Notes: a model not told the origin generated them from the sequence alone. A stretch of 64,000 nt of DNA from Xanthocytophaga agilis (GCF_030068605.1 NZ_JASJOU010000002.1:186001-250000), one strand, 5' to 3'; positions 7,718 through 17,004 are shown, counted from the stretch's first letter. Numbers and translations are program-made.

Positions 7718-8773
7718 ATGGGTCGTATTTACTCTCTTGACTACCTTCGTGGCTTGGCAGCAACAATCGTAATGCTTGGGCATTACTATGCTTGGTTTTA
7801 CCATGGCATGGATTCTGAAGATTTATTGCAAAGACTGGTTACATACGCTGTTTCTATTTTTTATATTCTTTCTGGTATTACCCTTTATTTAGTCAACGCC
7901 AGAACATTTAATTTTGATCTGGAATCCTTTGTCACTTTTGGCATAAAACGGGTTACGCGAATATTTCCTTTATTGTACTTATGTATAGCTCTTACTATGC
8001 TTTTTTCCGGTTGGCCGCACTGGAAAAATATATTACTTAATCTCACAGGATTATTTGGCTTCACTCAATATACCGGAGGTATAGCTCATGCGTCTTGGAG
8101 TATTGGAATGGAAATAGTGTTTTATTTCACCTTCCCTGTCTTCTTCCTTCTATTAAGATGGAAACAGTATTGGTTATTTGCTCTTTTAGTAATTGTCAGT
8201 TTTGCAGTTGGTTATTACTATGCATTTATTTTGATCAATCCAAACATTCCGATTGAGGATCAATGGTCTAAAGTTTACATCAAGCCTGGCAACCATCTTT
8301 ATTTTTTCGCTGGTGGCATTGCATTAGGATACTTTAAAAAGAACTTCTTTTACCCGAATCAAACACTGCTCAACATAGGCATTGTTATTTGCCTGATTCT
8401 TTTTGCGATCTTTCCTACAGAGTCCAATCTATCAGACCACATATGGGGGTACAATAGACTTTTCTTTGCAATGCTTTCTTTTGCCCTGTGCTGGTGTTTC
8501 GCTGTATCCAACTGGCAGTTTCCAAATCTGATTCACAAAACCCTTCATTTTTTAGGTGAAAAAAGCTATTCTATTTACCTGCTTCATCCAATTGTTTATC
8601 ACTTCTATCATATATCCTATTTGTCTACTCCTATAAAATTTGGATTAAGCTTTGTATCGACGCTCTTTCTTTCTCATATCGTATATTCTTTAATTGAGTA
8701 TCCTGCAATGGCATGGGGTAAAGAAGTATGCAGGAAGCTGACTACTCCTTTACCCGTTGAATCACAATCCTAA
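7718..8773 (+). CDS. Acyltransferase 3 family integral membrane protein
   Basis: The 351-residue product has about ten hydrophobic spans. The opening RIYSLDYLRGLAATIVMLGH contains the R/D..RG.A...V...H signature of acyltransferase family 3 (OafA/NodX/WecH), with the catalytic-type His in the first span. The SWSIGMEIVFY segment (about residues 127-137) and a final RXXHP-like span (LLHPIVYH) also fit. These enzymes O-acetylate sugars of surface polysaccharides, using acyl-CoA. It lies between phage remnants, so it may be a serotype-converting cargo gene. That role is inferred from position. Confidence 0.85.
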   Translation: MGRIYSLDYLRGLAATIVMLGHYYAWFYHGMDSEDLLQRLVTYAVSIFYILSGITLYLVNARTFNFDLESFVTFGIKRVTRIFPLLYLCIALTMLFSGWPHWKNILLNLTGLFGFTQYTGGIAHASWSIGMEIVFYFTFPVFFLLLRWKQYWLFALLVIVSFAVGYYYAFILINPNIPIEDQWSKVYIKPGNHLYFFAGGIALGYFKKNFFYPNQTLLNIGIVICLILFAIFPTESNLSDHIWGYNRLFFAMLSFALCWCFAVSNWQFPNLIHKTLHFLGEKSYSIYLLHPIVYHFYHISYLSTPIKFGLSFVSTLFLSHIVYSLIEYPAMAWGKEVCRKLTTPLPVESQS

Positions 8774-10024
8774 TTCTGCAATAATGGTAGCTTGGTGATT
8801 GGTTGGCAGATTAAAATACACTAATTCACAACGCATTGAACTTGCATTGTTGGTAGAAGTGGGTCCTTTTTCATTGCTATAGGCTCCAATGCCTTCCAGT
8901 CCAGATGTGTGAATCACATTCATATAGCCTGATAACTCCCGTTCTGGCAGCATAGACATAATAAACCATCGTGTTTTTCCCGTAAAGGCAACCTTATTAT
9001 TTGTTTCCAGATCAGATAGTTTGCAGTAGAAAACCTTTAGTCTGCGTTGTACTCTATTGTTAAAATAGTAGGCAACTACTTTTTGACCATTAATCGTGGT
9101 TAATCGGATCATGGGAGGATGTGCAAAGTTGGTTGTTCCATCCAAGGAAAATAAGCCGTAGGCTGTTACTGTATTGGCTGTCTTATCCCACTTGAAAAGC
9201 CGATGCTGTCCTAAATTACTTTCATCACGTGAGACAATCCAGAAAATATTTGCAGAGCCTTCAATGATTGAACTTTCATTCACGTAGGTAGTATCCTGAT
9301 AAATTAGTTTATCAAATGCAAAACTTACCCCGTTATTCGTACTTTTTATGATATGTATAGCGTAAGAACTTTGTGTATCCAGCTTCCCATTTATTCCGTA
9401 TGCTATTCCATAAATGTTGCCATCTGAACCAACTATTGGATTTTCATAGTTTAACCAACGCACAAAATAGGCAGGAACCCCAGTAATAGCTGTTTTGGCA
9501 GACCATGTAACGCCATCGTCATCTGAATAACGTGAGTAAGCTCCCAGCTCCATACCGGCTCTACTAGTAGAACCCACAGTTTCAGTCCTGGAATACTCTG
9601 TATACAAAGCCACCAAACGACCAGTAGGAAGGTAAAGTCCGTATATACTTTTCTTATTAATATTGTCATCCCACAACTTTACTTCGTCAGAATAAGACAA
9701 ACCACCGTCTATTGAAGTACGCATGTACACATCACACGGCACACTGATTTCAAAATGAGACCGGGTATGTTGATAGAGAGCAACAACTTTTCCAGTGACC
9801 GGATTTTTCAGTACTGCATTGCCTAATATATAATCGTTTGTATCTGCGACTAATCGCACAGCAGGTTCGATATGTTTCTTAGCTATTGTATTAGGTGTCC
9901 ATGTTTTGGAGGCTTGCAACAATTGTCTATCACGGATAGAAAGTACATCCTGATAAATAACAATACGATGGATACCACCAATAAAAGGCAACACCCCATT
10001 ATACCGCTTACTATTTAGCTTCAT
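8762..10024 (-). CDS. BNR/sialidase-fold protein, probably truncated at the N-terminus
   Basis: The 420-residue product contains three Asp-box motifs: TSIDGGLSY (about 103-111), YSDDDGVTWS (166-175) and STNNGVSF (228-235), marking a six-bladed sialidase-like propeller. The first 40 residues (GGIHRIVIYQDVLSIRDRQ) read like the end of a LamG/concanavalin domain, so an upstream part may be missing. No signal peptide is present, which fits a virion appendage or tail-fibre domain binding surface glycans better than an exported host enzyme. The arginine triad cannot be confirmed by eye. The stop overlaps the convergent acyltransferase stop by 12 bp. Confidence 0.65.
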   Translation of the reverse strand: MKLNSKRYNGVLPFIGGIHRIVIYQDVLSIRDRQLLQASKTWTPNTIAKKHIEPAVRLVADTNDYILGNAVLKNPVTGKVVALYQHTRSHFEISVPCDVYMRTSIDGGLSYSDEVKLWDDNINKKSIYGLYLPTGRLVALYTEYSRTETVGSTSRAGMELGAYSRYSDDDGVTWSAKTAITGVPAYFVRWLNYENPIVGSDGNIYGIAYGINGKLDTQSSYAIHIIKSTNNGVSFAFDKLIYQDTTYVNESSIIEGSANIFWIVSRDESNLGQHRLFKWDKTANTVTAYGLFSLDGTTNFAHPPMIRLTTINGQKVVAYYFNNRVQRRLKVFYCKLSDLETNNKVAFTGKTRWFIMSMLPERELSGYMNVIHTSGLEGIGAYSNEKGPTSTNNASSMRCELVYFNLPTNHQATIIAELGL

Positions 10025-10087
10025 GCAGTATTAAAATTTGTGGTTTGAGTAAATTTTAATATTTTCAATAAGCGGAACTAGATTTTT

Positions 10088-10104
10088 TTTGTATAAAATA
10101 CAAA
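10088..10104. promoter_or_regulatory. Palindromic operator-like site before the XRE gene
   Basis: TTTGTAT (10088-10094) and ATACAAA (10098-10104) form a perfect 7-bp inverted repeat with a 3-nt spacer, about 27 nt upstream of the predicted start. It is a good candidate for autoregulatory binding by the HTH protein. Confidence 0.4.
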
Positions 10105-10130
10105 TAAATTCAAGTAAAATACACAAGACA

Positions 10131-10526
10131 TTGAACTACAATAAAATAAAAGATATAGCTGCACAAAAAAATATGCCCATCTCCGCACTCTGTAAAGAAA
10201 TAGGAATGACAGAAAGTGGATTCTATATGGCAGTAAAGAATAAGTCTTTTAAGGTTCGGACTATTGAGGATATAGCAAACATACTAGGTGTTAGCCCGGT
10301 GATTTTTTTTAATGAATCTGGAGACTCAACCAATATCAATCAAGCATCTGGCTTGAATACAGGAACAATGAACCAGAATGTAAGAGTAGGCAATTTGAGT
10401 GATTGCCAGAAGGAGCTGGAGCGGGCTTATGACAAAATCACTTCATTGGAACAAAGACTAAACGATAAAGAGGAAATGATCAAGAGCAAGGATGAAGTAA
10501 TTGCTTTGTTACGTGAAAAACGCTGA
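10131..10526 (+). CDS. XRE-like HTH regulator with C-terminal coiled coil
   Basis: No ATG is found near the 5' end. The TTG at 10131 begins NYNKIKDIAAQKNM, the usual opening of this Bacteroidota regulator type, so it is chosen over the TTG at 10089. The HTH covers about residues 3-58 (ISALCKEIGMTESGFYMAVK). A polar linker rich in Asn and Gly (INQASGLNTGTMNQN) and a coiled coil (CQKELERAYDKITSLEQRL..KEEMIKSKDEVIALL) follow. The coil suggests dimerisation. It may act on the nearby palindrome. Similar proteins occur in prophages and other elements, but also as free regulators. Confidence 0.8.
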   Translation: MNYNKIKDIAAQKNMPISALCKEIGMTESGFYMAVKNKSFKVRTIEDIANILGVSPVIFFNESGDSTNINQASGLNTGTMNQNVRVGNLSDCQKELERAYDKITSLEQRLNDKEEMIKSKDEVIALLREKR

Positions 10527-10607
10527 GACACACTCATTGAAGAATACCTTATAAACAATTGCTCTTTCTATAGCTATTCTATTAGCATATTTTTTAGTAC
10601 CCCTTCT

Positions 10608-11129
10608 ATGCAAAATCTGTACAAATCCAGCCTGAAAGCCCTGTTTTTAGTTACTTTATTTATCCTGATTTCCTGTAAAAATGATGGAGTAGATAAGAAT
10701 TCGACTATCCATGTAACCGGGTCAATCTATAAACCTTATATCTATGATAGATTTGTTCAAGCGCCTCTCCTTACTACTTGGGTAAATGGAAAAGTAAATA
10801 CGCTTTCTGGAGATACAACTCTTTCTGTTGCTAATTCAATATATGTTTCTGGAAACGATGTTTATATCGCAGGAACGGAAACAACTGGTCTAGCCAATAT
10901 AAATAATGGATATATTAGAGCAGCTAAATACTGGAAAAATGGAACAGCAATAAATTTGGATGGAAGCCCGTATTATTCTGAGGCAAAATCTATCTATGTC
11001 TCTGGTAATGATGTTTATGTAGCAGGGTATAAAGATATAGAAAACGCTCCTAATGGGATCTATTGGAAGAACGGTGTAGAAGTGGCACTGCCGTTTTATA
11101 ATGCAACTTCCATTTTTGTGACTAAATAA
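10608..11129 (+). CDS. Lipoprotein with WKNG repeats
   Basis: The 173-residue product has a type II signal with lipobox ending at Cys22 (ILISC). After it come repeats of about 50 residues, each with SIYVSGNDVYIAG-like and KYWKNG-like strands: SIYVSGNDVYIAG, AAKYWKNGT, SIYVSGNDVYVAGY, GIYWKNGVEVAL, SIFVTK. The pattern is that of a small beta-propeller. Full propellers of this type have six or more blades, so this one with two to three may be truncated or may assemble as an oligomer. A broken paralogue lies 1.3 kb downstream. Function unknown, probably outer-surface exposed. Confidence 0.65.
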   Translation: MQNLYKSSLKALFLVTLFILISCKNDGVDKNSTIHVTGSIYKPYIYDRFVQAPLLTTWVNGKVNTLSGDTTLSVANSIYVSGNDVYIAGTETTGLANINNGYIRAAKYWKNGTAINLDGSPYYSEAKSIYVSGNDVYVAGYKDIENAPNGIYWKNGVEVALPFYNATSIFVTK

Positions 11130-11186
11130 GTATCCAGACAACAAGTACAAGTTGACTCAAGAATTTTCACTAAAGAGAATTCAACT

Positions 11187-11576
11187 ATGTCAGAAATAAG
11201 AGCTTGTAAAAAATGCACCATCGAGATGTCAGAATCTGAGGAAAGTTCTTTCTGCAACACATGTAAATGTGCAACTTGGTTTGAGCAATTATCCGGTGAG
11301 CAGCAAGCCGAAGTTGATTCACTAATCTTCACCAATCAGAACCTGAAAGCCATTGTATTAACGAAAGACACTTTACAAATCGGATTACGTAATGCTGTAG
11401 ATCTTTTAGATTGGCGATTTAATGTATTGAAAGAATCAAGCAGAGACAAATTTGAAATTGATCCAGATACCTACTGTAAAGGGCTGGAAGGTGGTCTATC
11501 CGAAGATGATGGCACTGATTCTCCAACAATCATCTATTCCAAAAGTGGAAGACGCTCCATTACACTAAACCTATAA
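11187..11576 (+). CDS. Small zinc-ribbon-like protein, unknown
   Basis: The 129-residue product opens with ACKKC and a second pair FCNTCKC at about residues 22-28, forming a CxxC...CxxC knuckle likely to bind zinc. The rest is acidic and helical with no recognised family. It has no signal peptide. It lies in a group of short unrelated genes on the plus strand. Function unknown. Confidence 0.5.
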   Translation: MSEIRACKKCTIEMSESEESSFCNTCKCATWFEQLSGEQQAEVDSLIFTNQNLKAIVLTKDTLQIGLRNAVDLLDWRFNVLKESSRDKFEIDPDTYCKGLEGGLSEDDGTDSPTIIYSKSGRRSITLNL

Positions 11577-11633
11577 ACAGCTATATCCATCTTCACCTAT
11601 AATCATTTCAAGCCTTCAATCTCCACCCCCACA

Positions 11634-12287
11634 ATGAAACAGGAACTTAAGTGGATTTTGTACGTCTTTGCTGGTCTTACAGTCATAGGTTACCTGCTTG
11701 TTAAATCATCAAAGCCTAAGACAGCAAAATTTTATACTGATACTAACGAAATAACTTATTATAGATCACCTGCGGATTTTTATGAAGATACTATTCACAC
11801 ACCCACAAGACCCAACAAAGAAATCCTGCAAAGGGGAATTGATGCCTTAAAAAAACCAATGAATTTAGCCAGGTACAAAACCAGTAAAGATAGTATACTG
11901 ATGGAAGTGGATCTATTTGACTATTGGGACATAAGAATAACAGATGGAGAACTCAGTGATGACCCAGAAGAACAGAAATTGGCATTAGTATTAAGGTCTA
12001 AATTACTACCACTCCGACTTAAAGAATTCCCTTTAATGCGTAAAGCATGGGTTGACCTACTCAATCAAAAACTTCGGAAGCAAGGTATTGAAGCAAGTAT
12101 CCGAGGCAAAGATACTCGTACCATTCGATTTGTTGGAGCACTCCTTCACTATAGTTATGATGAGGAGGACCTATACGATTCGCTTGAATACGCAATGCAG
12201 TCGCTACGATTTAACAACTATGAATATTTATGGTATGAATCTCAGAAAGATTACCTCCATTATCAAACGAAAACTTCTCCAGATTAG
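11634..12287 (+). CDS. Membrane-anchored protein, unknown
   Basis: The 217-residue product has one N-terminal membrane span (WILYVFAGLTVIGYLLV, about residues 6-22) and a soluble tail with a charged helical region. The segment ALVLRSKLLPLRLKEFPLMRKAWVDLLNQKL suggests a helix bundle. No family recognised. The orientation is the same as its neighbours, with 57 bp upstream, so it could be co-transcribed with the zinc-ribbon gene. Function unknown. Confidence 0.55.
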   Translation: MKQELKWILYVFAGLTVIGYLLVKSSKPKTAKFYTDTNEITYYRSPADFYEDTIHTPTRPNKEILQRGIDALKKPMNLARYKTSKDSILMEVDLFDYWDIRITDGELSDDPEEQKLALVLRSKLLPLRLKEFPLMRKAWVDLLNQKLRKQGIEASIRGKDTRTIRFVGALLHYSYDEEDLYDSLEYAMQSLRFNNYEYLWYESQKDYLHYQTKTSPD

Positions 12288-12367
12288 CTTTCTTTAGAGA
12301 GTAGAATATCCTATTCCATCAATCTTTAATTAATGTCTTTGTGTAGCAGTAACATGTAATCATTTCT

Positions 12368-12965
12368 ATGTTCAAGATTTTACATCCACCCATCAAACCA
12401 TTGGTTCTATACCTAGCCATTAGCTGCATTATCTTAAGCTTTACCTCATTCAAACCCAAAACAGAGCCTGATGTGTATGTGGTAGGCTCAGAAGATAGAA
12501 GTGCTGTGTATTGGAAAAACGGAATAAAAACAATCTTAGCAACAGGACCTGTGGATGCGACAGCCACTAATATCTATGTTGCGGGAAAGGATGTATATAT
12601 AACTGGGTACACACGAGATACTACGGGTTACGGGACTGCAAAATGGAAAGGCTGTTACTCTTACTGATGGCACTTATGATGCTAGAGGAGCCTCAATACT
12701 GATACACAACAAAGATGTCTATGTTTGTGGAGACGAGAATGGAATAGCTAAATACTGGAAAAATGGCAAACCTGTTACTATCAAAGATGCTAAACCTTCC
12801 TCTAGCGCCTCCTCACTCTTTATTGAAGGTAAAGATGTATATGTAGCTGGAATAGATGATAGTGGCCCTAAACAAGTAGCTAAATACTGGAAGAATGGAG
12901 TGGAAACACAACTCACTGATGGAAAATCAGATATTATGGTGTATTCAACCTTAATTGTCAAATAA
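12368..12965 (+). pseudogene. WKNG-repeat protein, frameshifted paralogue
   Basis: The frame from ATG 12368 has a hydrophobic exported start and repeats (PDVYVVGSEDRSAVYWKNG, NIYVAGKDVYITGY) and stops at 12667. The repeats then continue in another frame to TAA 12963-12965 (VTLTDGTYDARGAS, KDVYVCGDENGIAKYWKNG, KDVYVAGIDDSG, QVAKYWKNGV). At the break the text reads TGGAAAGGCTGTTAC where a repeat unit WKNGKAVT would be expected, so a deletion of about eight bases explains it. Restored, it would be a propeller-like protein of about 200 residues, a paralogue of the lipoprotein upstream. Confidence 0.7.
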
Positions 12966-13043
12966 CGAATTTAAACAAGTGTCCTCTCCATAAAGGCGCC
13001 ACTTGCTTGTCTTTTTCATACCAATAAATACCATACAATTCTT

Positions 13044-13196
13044 ATGAAAGTCAAAAACCGTAAATCAAAAAACAAACTCCAACCCATCACAATAGAACGC
13101 AATCCAGACTCTGTATATGCTCACATCCGGAAAGCTCTTACTAATAGCACATACCGAAGGGAAAAAGACAAGGTAGAAGAGTTTTCTCTGGATTAA
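13044..13196 (+). CDS. Small basic protein of 50 residues
   Basis: An ATG frame of 51 codons starts KVKNRKSKNKLQPITIER, is strongly basic at its N-terminus, and ends KVEEFSLD. It is followed within 8 nt by a strong terminator, which argues that it is the last gene of a transcript. Basic charge suggests nucleic-acid binding, but nothing is recognised. Confidence 0.45.
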   Translation: MKVKNRKSKNKLQPITIERNPDSVYAHIRKALTNSTYRREKDKVEEFSLD

Positions 13197-13203
13197 TAAA
13201 GCG

Positions 13204-13236
13204 AAAGGCTACCTTATCCAGGTAGCCTTTCTTTAT
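13204..13236 (+). terminator. Intrinsic terminator
   Basis: AAAGGCTACCT (13204-13214) pairs perfectly with AGGTAGCCTTT (13220-13230) over a TATCC loop. A CTTTAT tail follows. It separates the small basic gene from the LRR gene set. Confidence 0.85.
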
Positions 13237-13261
13237 AGGTTTATCTCATACAAGTTTTATT

Positions 13262-14251
13262 ATGTCAGAAGTAAAAAGCGAAAAAGAGAATGTAATGCGG
13301 CTGCTGTACTCCGGCCAAATGGAGAGTATCGAATTAGGATTACAAATCAGCAAGTCACTAAAGATTAACTTGAGAGATGTTAAACAGGATATGGAAATCT
13401 TGTTTAAGTGGATTGGGAAGTACAAGAACATTTCTTTTAAAGAAAAGCTTTTCAAGTCCCTTACAATCAAAAATATTGACGCCTCGAATAACAGATTAAC
13501 GGATGTTCCATCTCAGATCAAGTACCTGACCAATTTGGAAACATTAAATCTGAATACTAATAGTATTACGTCCCTGCCTCAGGAGCTGTATACACTCACT
13601 AAACTGAATGATCTCAACTTAGGTAGTAATCATTTGACTTCCATTGATCCAGCAATTGGAAATCTGCATAACCTCATTCGTTTAACTCTTGAGGATAATC
13701 ACTTAGAAATATTACCACCAGAGATTGGTAATTTGACACAACTTACTGAACTTTATCTCAGTACCAATAAATTCACTCATATCCCCCATCAAATCGGAAA
13801 CCTCACTCAACTTGACTTCCTGGATCTGACTGTTAATGAGCTTCAATCAATACCTGCTGAAATTGGCAAACTGACCAACTTAGCTAATCTACATTTAGGA
13901 ACTAATCAAATAAAATCTATACCTATAGAAATATTCAATCTGACTAATCTTATTGAATTTTCTATTGATCATAATCCAATAGGTGAACTACCACCTGAGA
14001 TCAGCAATCTGACCAAACTAATAGGTTTAGTTCTGCGAAATAGTGAGTTAACCTCACTTCCTTCACAAATTGGAATAATGAAAAAACTTGGAGTTCTATC
14101 TTTAGAGAGCAATCAACTTACACACTTACCTTCAGAAATTAGCAATCTTACAAATCTTAGACACTTGTATCTAAAGAATAACAGAATCATAGCTGAAGAA
14201 AGAAAGAAGATCAAATCCTGGTTACCCAATTGTGAGATTAATTTTGAGTAA
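13262..14251 (+). CDS. Leucine-rich-repeat protein, LRR paralogue 1
   Basis: The 329-residue product starts with a helical module of about 55 residues (VMRLLYSGQMESIELGLQIS), then about eleven 23-residue LRRs of the type TNLETLNLNTNSITSLPQEL (about residues 66-310), then a C-terminal cap ERKKIKSWLPNCEINFE. No signal peptide or membrane span, so it is cytosolic unless exported by another route. It is first of three tandem paralogues with 5- and 11-nt gaps. LRR solenoids bind proteins. Target unknown. The repeats are of the SDS22-like 23-residue class, not the bacterial effector class. Confidence 0.85.
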   Translation: MSEVKSEKENVMRLLYSGQMESIELGLQISKSLKINLRDVKQDMEILFKWIGKYKNISFKEKLFKSLTIKNIDASNNRLTDVPSQIKYLTNLETLNLNTNSITSLPQELYTLTKLNDLNLGSNHLTSIDPAIGNLHNLIRLTLEDNHLEILPPEIGNLTQLTELYLSTNKFTHIPHQIGNLTQLDFLDLTVNELQSIPAEIGKLTNLANLHLGTNQIKSIPIEIFNLTNLIEFSIDHNPIGELPPEISNLTKLIGLVLRNSELTSLPSQIGIMKKLGVLSLESNQLTHLPSEISNLTNLRHLYLKNNRIIAEERKKIKSWLPNCEINFE

Positions 14252-14256
14252 ACACC

Positions 14257-15441
14257 ATGTCAGAAATAAATAGTGAAAAAGAGAATGTAATGCGGCTGTT
14301 ACTCTCCGGCCAGTTGGAAAATATTGAACTGGGCTTAACGCTGGCCGATTCTCTACAAGTTGATTTAACCGAGTTCAAAAACGATATTGAGTTTATCTTT
14401 GACTGGCTTGTTCGTGGTGATCGTTTCGCTGACTGGGATGATCCTGACCCAACCATTGCTATAGAGGATAGAATTATGCCTAAAAATGAGGTTCCTTTTC
14501 CGAAAAAGCTTAGGACAGTAACCCTAACAAAGGAAATTCGCTTAGAAAAGCGCAATCTAACATGTATTCCTACTCAGATTAAGTGTCTGGTGAATCTGGA
14601 AAAGCTTAACTTATATGAAAATCAACTCACCGAATTACCTATTGAAATTACTACACTACAATATCTTAGAGAACTCAGTCTGTATAATAATCAGTTTTCA
14701 GTATTTCCTGCTGAAATCTGCAAAATGACTCAACTCATTAAGTTAAACCTGGATGATAACCAAATAACCTCAATACCAGCAGAGATTGCTAATATAACCA
14801 ATTTGGAGTCATTGTCTCTCAGCAATAACCAAATAGGATCAATACCACCAGAGATTGCCAACCTCACTAATTTGACAGACTTATCGCTAGGCAATAACAA
14901 GTTAACCTGTTGGCCATCTCAAATCAATACAATGACTCACTTAACAGACATAAAATTATATTCAAATCCACTACAAAGTATTCCTGCTGAAATTGGAAAT
15001 TTTCCTCAACTGTTTACTTTATCATTAACTGGTACAAACCTTACCTCGCTACCTTCTGAAATAGAAAAATTAACCAACCTTACATACTTATTTTTATCTA
15101 ATAATCAATTGCAATCATTGCCTTTAGTGAGTAAGAGCATTATATATCTGGATCTAAGTAGTAATCAATTTAGATCTATTCCAGATCACATTTTTGAGCT
15201 TACTAAACTGGAAACCCTCGATTTAACCAACAATCAACTGGAATCTATCTCCGAAAAAATTGGTAATCTAACTATGCTTGATGAGCTTTTTTTACGTAAT
15301 AACCAATTACGATCTTTACCTTCTCAAATAACCAAATTAACCAAGTTAGAAGTGTTCTCAGTAAGGAGAAATCCCTTTTCTGAGGAAGAATATAAATGGA
15401 TCAGCGATTGGGGTTTTAACAATGTAGGGGATTTCTATTAA
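14257..15441 (+). CDS. Leucine-rich-repeat protein, LRR paralogue 2
   Basis: The 394-residue product has the shared helical opening (VMRLLLSGQLENIELGLTLA), then an insert of about 40 residues rich in Asp and Pro (DWDDPDPTIAIEDR), then about twelve to thirteen 23-residue LRRs. One repeat (LQSLPLVSKSIIYLDL) is short by two to three residues. The C-terminal cap differs from the paralogues (EEYKWISDWGFNNVGDF), as if the NCEIxFE ending was lost by drift. The gene starts 5 nt after the previous stop, so it is translated from the same message. Confidence 0.85.
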   Translation: MSEINSEKENVMRLLLSGQLENIELGLTLADSLQVDLTEFKNDIEFIFDWLVRGDRFADWDDPDPTIAIEDRIMPKNEVPFPKKLRTVTLTKEIRLEKRNLTCIPTQIKCLVNLEKLNLYENQLTELPIEITTLQYLRELSLYNNQFSVFPAEICKMTQLIKLNLDDNQITSIPAEIANITNLESLSLSNNQIGSIPPEIANLTNLTDLSLGNNKLTCWPSQINTMTHLTDIKLYSNPLQSIPAEIGNFPQLFTLSLTGTNLTSLPSEIEKLTNLTYLFLSNNQLQSLPLVSKSIIYLDLSSNQFRSIPDHIFELTKLETLDLTNNQLESISEKIGNLTMLDELFLRNNQLRSLPSQITKLTKLEVFSVRRNPFSEEEYKWISDWGFNNVGDFY

Positions 15442-15452
15442 AGCAACAAAGT

Positions 15453-15956
15453 ATGTCAGAAGCCAATAGCGAAAAAGAGAATATAATGCGACTACTGCTC
15501 TCTGGACAGGAAGAAAGTATACAGTTGGGATTAATTATTGCCGAATCTTTACAACTTGAGAGGGAGATCAAGCAAGATATTGATATTGCTTTAAACTGGT
15601 TTACACGACAAATGCACTCTTCCATACAGGGAAAGCTAAAAGCTATACATAAAGTAAAAAATGTAAACTTGTCGGGTCAAGACTTGACATCGATACCTTG
15701 TCAGATTCAATATGTGATAAATCTGCAATCTCTGGATTTATCAAACAATCAACTGGTTCGACTACCTCCTAAAATCACTAATTGTACCAACCTTACAATT
15801 TTAAATTTGACAGGAAATCCACTCCTATTTTTACCCCCTGGAATGAATGAGCTTACGAAGCTGGTCAAGTTAAGTTTTGTAGGCACTAGGATAGCGGCCC
15901 CTGAAAGAGAGCGTATCCGATCTGCATTGCCGAATTGCGAAACTATATTTGAATAA
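15453..15956 (+). CDS. Leucine-rich-repeat protein, short LRR paralogue 3
   Basis: The 167-residue product has the shared helical opening (IMRLLLSGQEESIQLGLIIA) and only about four LRRs before the shared cap (ERERIRSALPNCETIFE). Beginning and end are both intact, so repeats were lost from the middle, as expected of unequal recombination within the array. It starts 11 nt after paralogue 2. A hairpin terminator follows at 16007-16027. Confidence 0.8.
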   Translation: MSEANSEKENIMRLLLSGQEESIQLGLIIAESLQLEREIKQDIDIALNWFTRQMHSSIQGKLKAIHKVKNVNLSGQDLTSIPCQIQYVINLQSLDLSNNQLVRLPPKITNCTNLTILNLTGNPLLFLPPGMNELTKLVKLSFVGTRIAAPERERIRSALPNCETIFE

Positions 15957-16006
15957 TGCCTTCAGCAAAACAATGAATTTGTATAACACCAGTTAGCCAA
16001 AAGAAA

Positions 16007-16027
16007 AGCCATCGGATTACGATGGCT
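16007..16027. terminator. Hairpin terminator between convergent genes
   Basis: AGCCATCG (16007-16014) pairs with CGATGGCT (16020-16027) over a 5-nt loop, preceded on the left by AAAAGAAA, giving a U run for the minus-strand transcript. It ends the LRR transcript or the DUF805 gene. Confidence 0.55.
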
Positions 16028-16051
16028 CAATACTGGTTACAAAGTAAGTAT

Positions 16052-16384
16052 TTATGCTGTATAATCGACATTGGGATTAAACTCACCTACACCTTTTGGA
16101 TTTGCACCATACTCATTAGTACCATATGTGCCATCAGCAAATAAAAGGAACAAGCCATAGAATGGGATAAGTATGAAAAAACCTGAATTACCTAGGTCAT
16201 GGCATCTTTTAACAGATTGAGCAAGGAGTATCCAAATAGCTGGAATAAGTAGAATTAAAACTATTCCACCTGCAGCTTCACTAAGGCCTCCAATAAGTGC
16301 ACAACCCAACAGGACTAAAATCCGGGTAAGTCCATACTCAAGCCTTCGAATACGGCCTTCGAATGAGAAAATATTTTGAAACAT
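16052..16384 (-). CDS. DUF805 family membrane protein
   Basis: The 110-residue product matches the DUF805 layout: FSFEGRIRRLEYG at the start, two to three hydrophobic segments, KRCHDLGNSGFF in the middle and ADGTYGTNEYGANPKG at the end. DUF805 proteins are inner-membrane proteins of unknown function, widespread in bacteria. The length is normal. It is convergent with the LRR genes. Confidence 0.9.
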   Translation of the reverse strand: MFQNIFSFEGRIRRLEYGLTRILVLLGCALIGGLSEAAGGIVLILLIPAIWILLAQSVKRCHDLGNSGFFILIPFYGLFLLFADGTYGTNEYGANPKGVGEFNPNVDYTA

Positions 16385-17004
16385 AGTGCTTGAGTTTATA
16401 GTAGTTTATATAGAATTACCCGTATATACTATAAACGTTGAGACTGTAACACAGCTATTGAGGCACATTATGTAAGAAAAAACCTATCAATGAAGTTATC
16501 TCGCAAAATATTTTCCCTTTAAAGTATCTGAATCCCACTTGTAACAGTTACTTCTATTTATACTTTTATTATCTATACATCCTATCTCTGCTCGAATAGA
16601 TTTGTCCATTTTCCATTTGTTATGAATACTATGGAGAAATAAGGCAAGATCTAATTTTCACTATTCAATGTATAATTCGCCAGATCAAAAGGAAAACAAC
16701 AACGGAGAAATACAGTAAGCCATTTATGACAGGTATTATTATTGTACATTGTACAAATATTGATAACGAAGGAATCTCTATTGAATCCATTTACCATTAA
16801 AACTTAGCTTCTTTTGTATGAAACTATTCTAAAAACTAAATAAGACATTGTTCCATAAAGAGAATAACTATCAACACATCTGGAGTTAAAACAAAATCTA
16901 TTCAGTTAAAATCAAGCTATAAACAATAAACAAGTTGCTAAATACAGAATTCAACATTTATTGTTTTTGTCCTATGTATTATTCTAGTCATTTTATTATT
17001 TGTT
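16385..17004. other. 620-bp intergenic stretch
   Basis: AT-rich, with short frames only and no hairpin or recognised RNA. It presumably holds the promoters of the DUF805 gene and the gene at 17005. Confidence 0.4.

Noticed and set aside
1-10024. A complete, inducible prophage
   Set aside because: The integrase is cut, tail genes are broken, and no terminase, portal, capsid or lysis genes were found.
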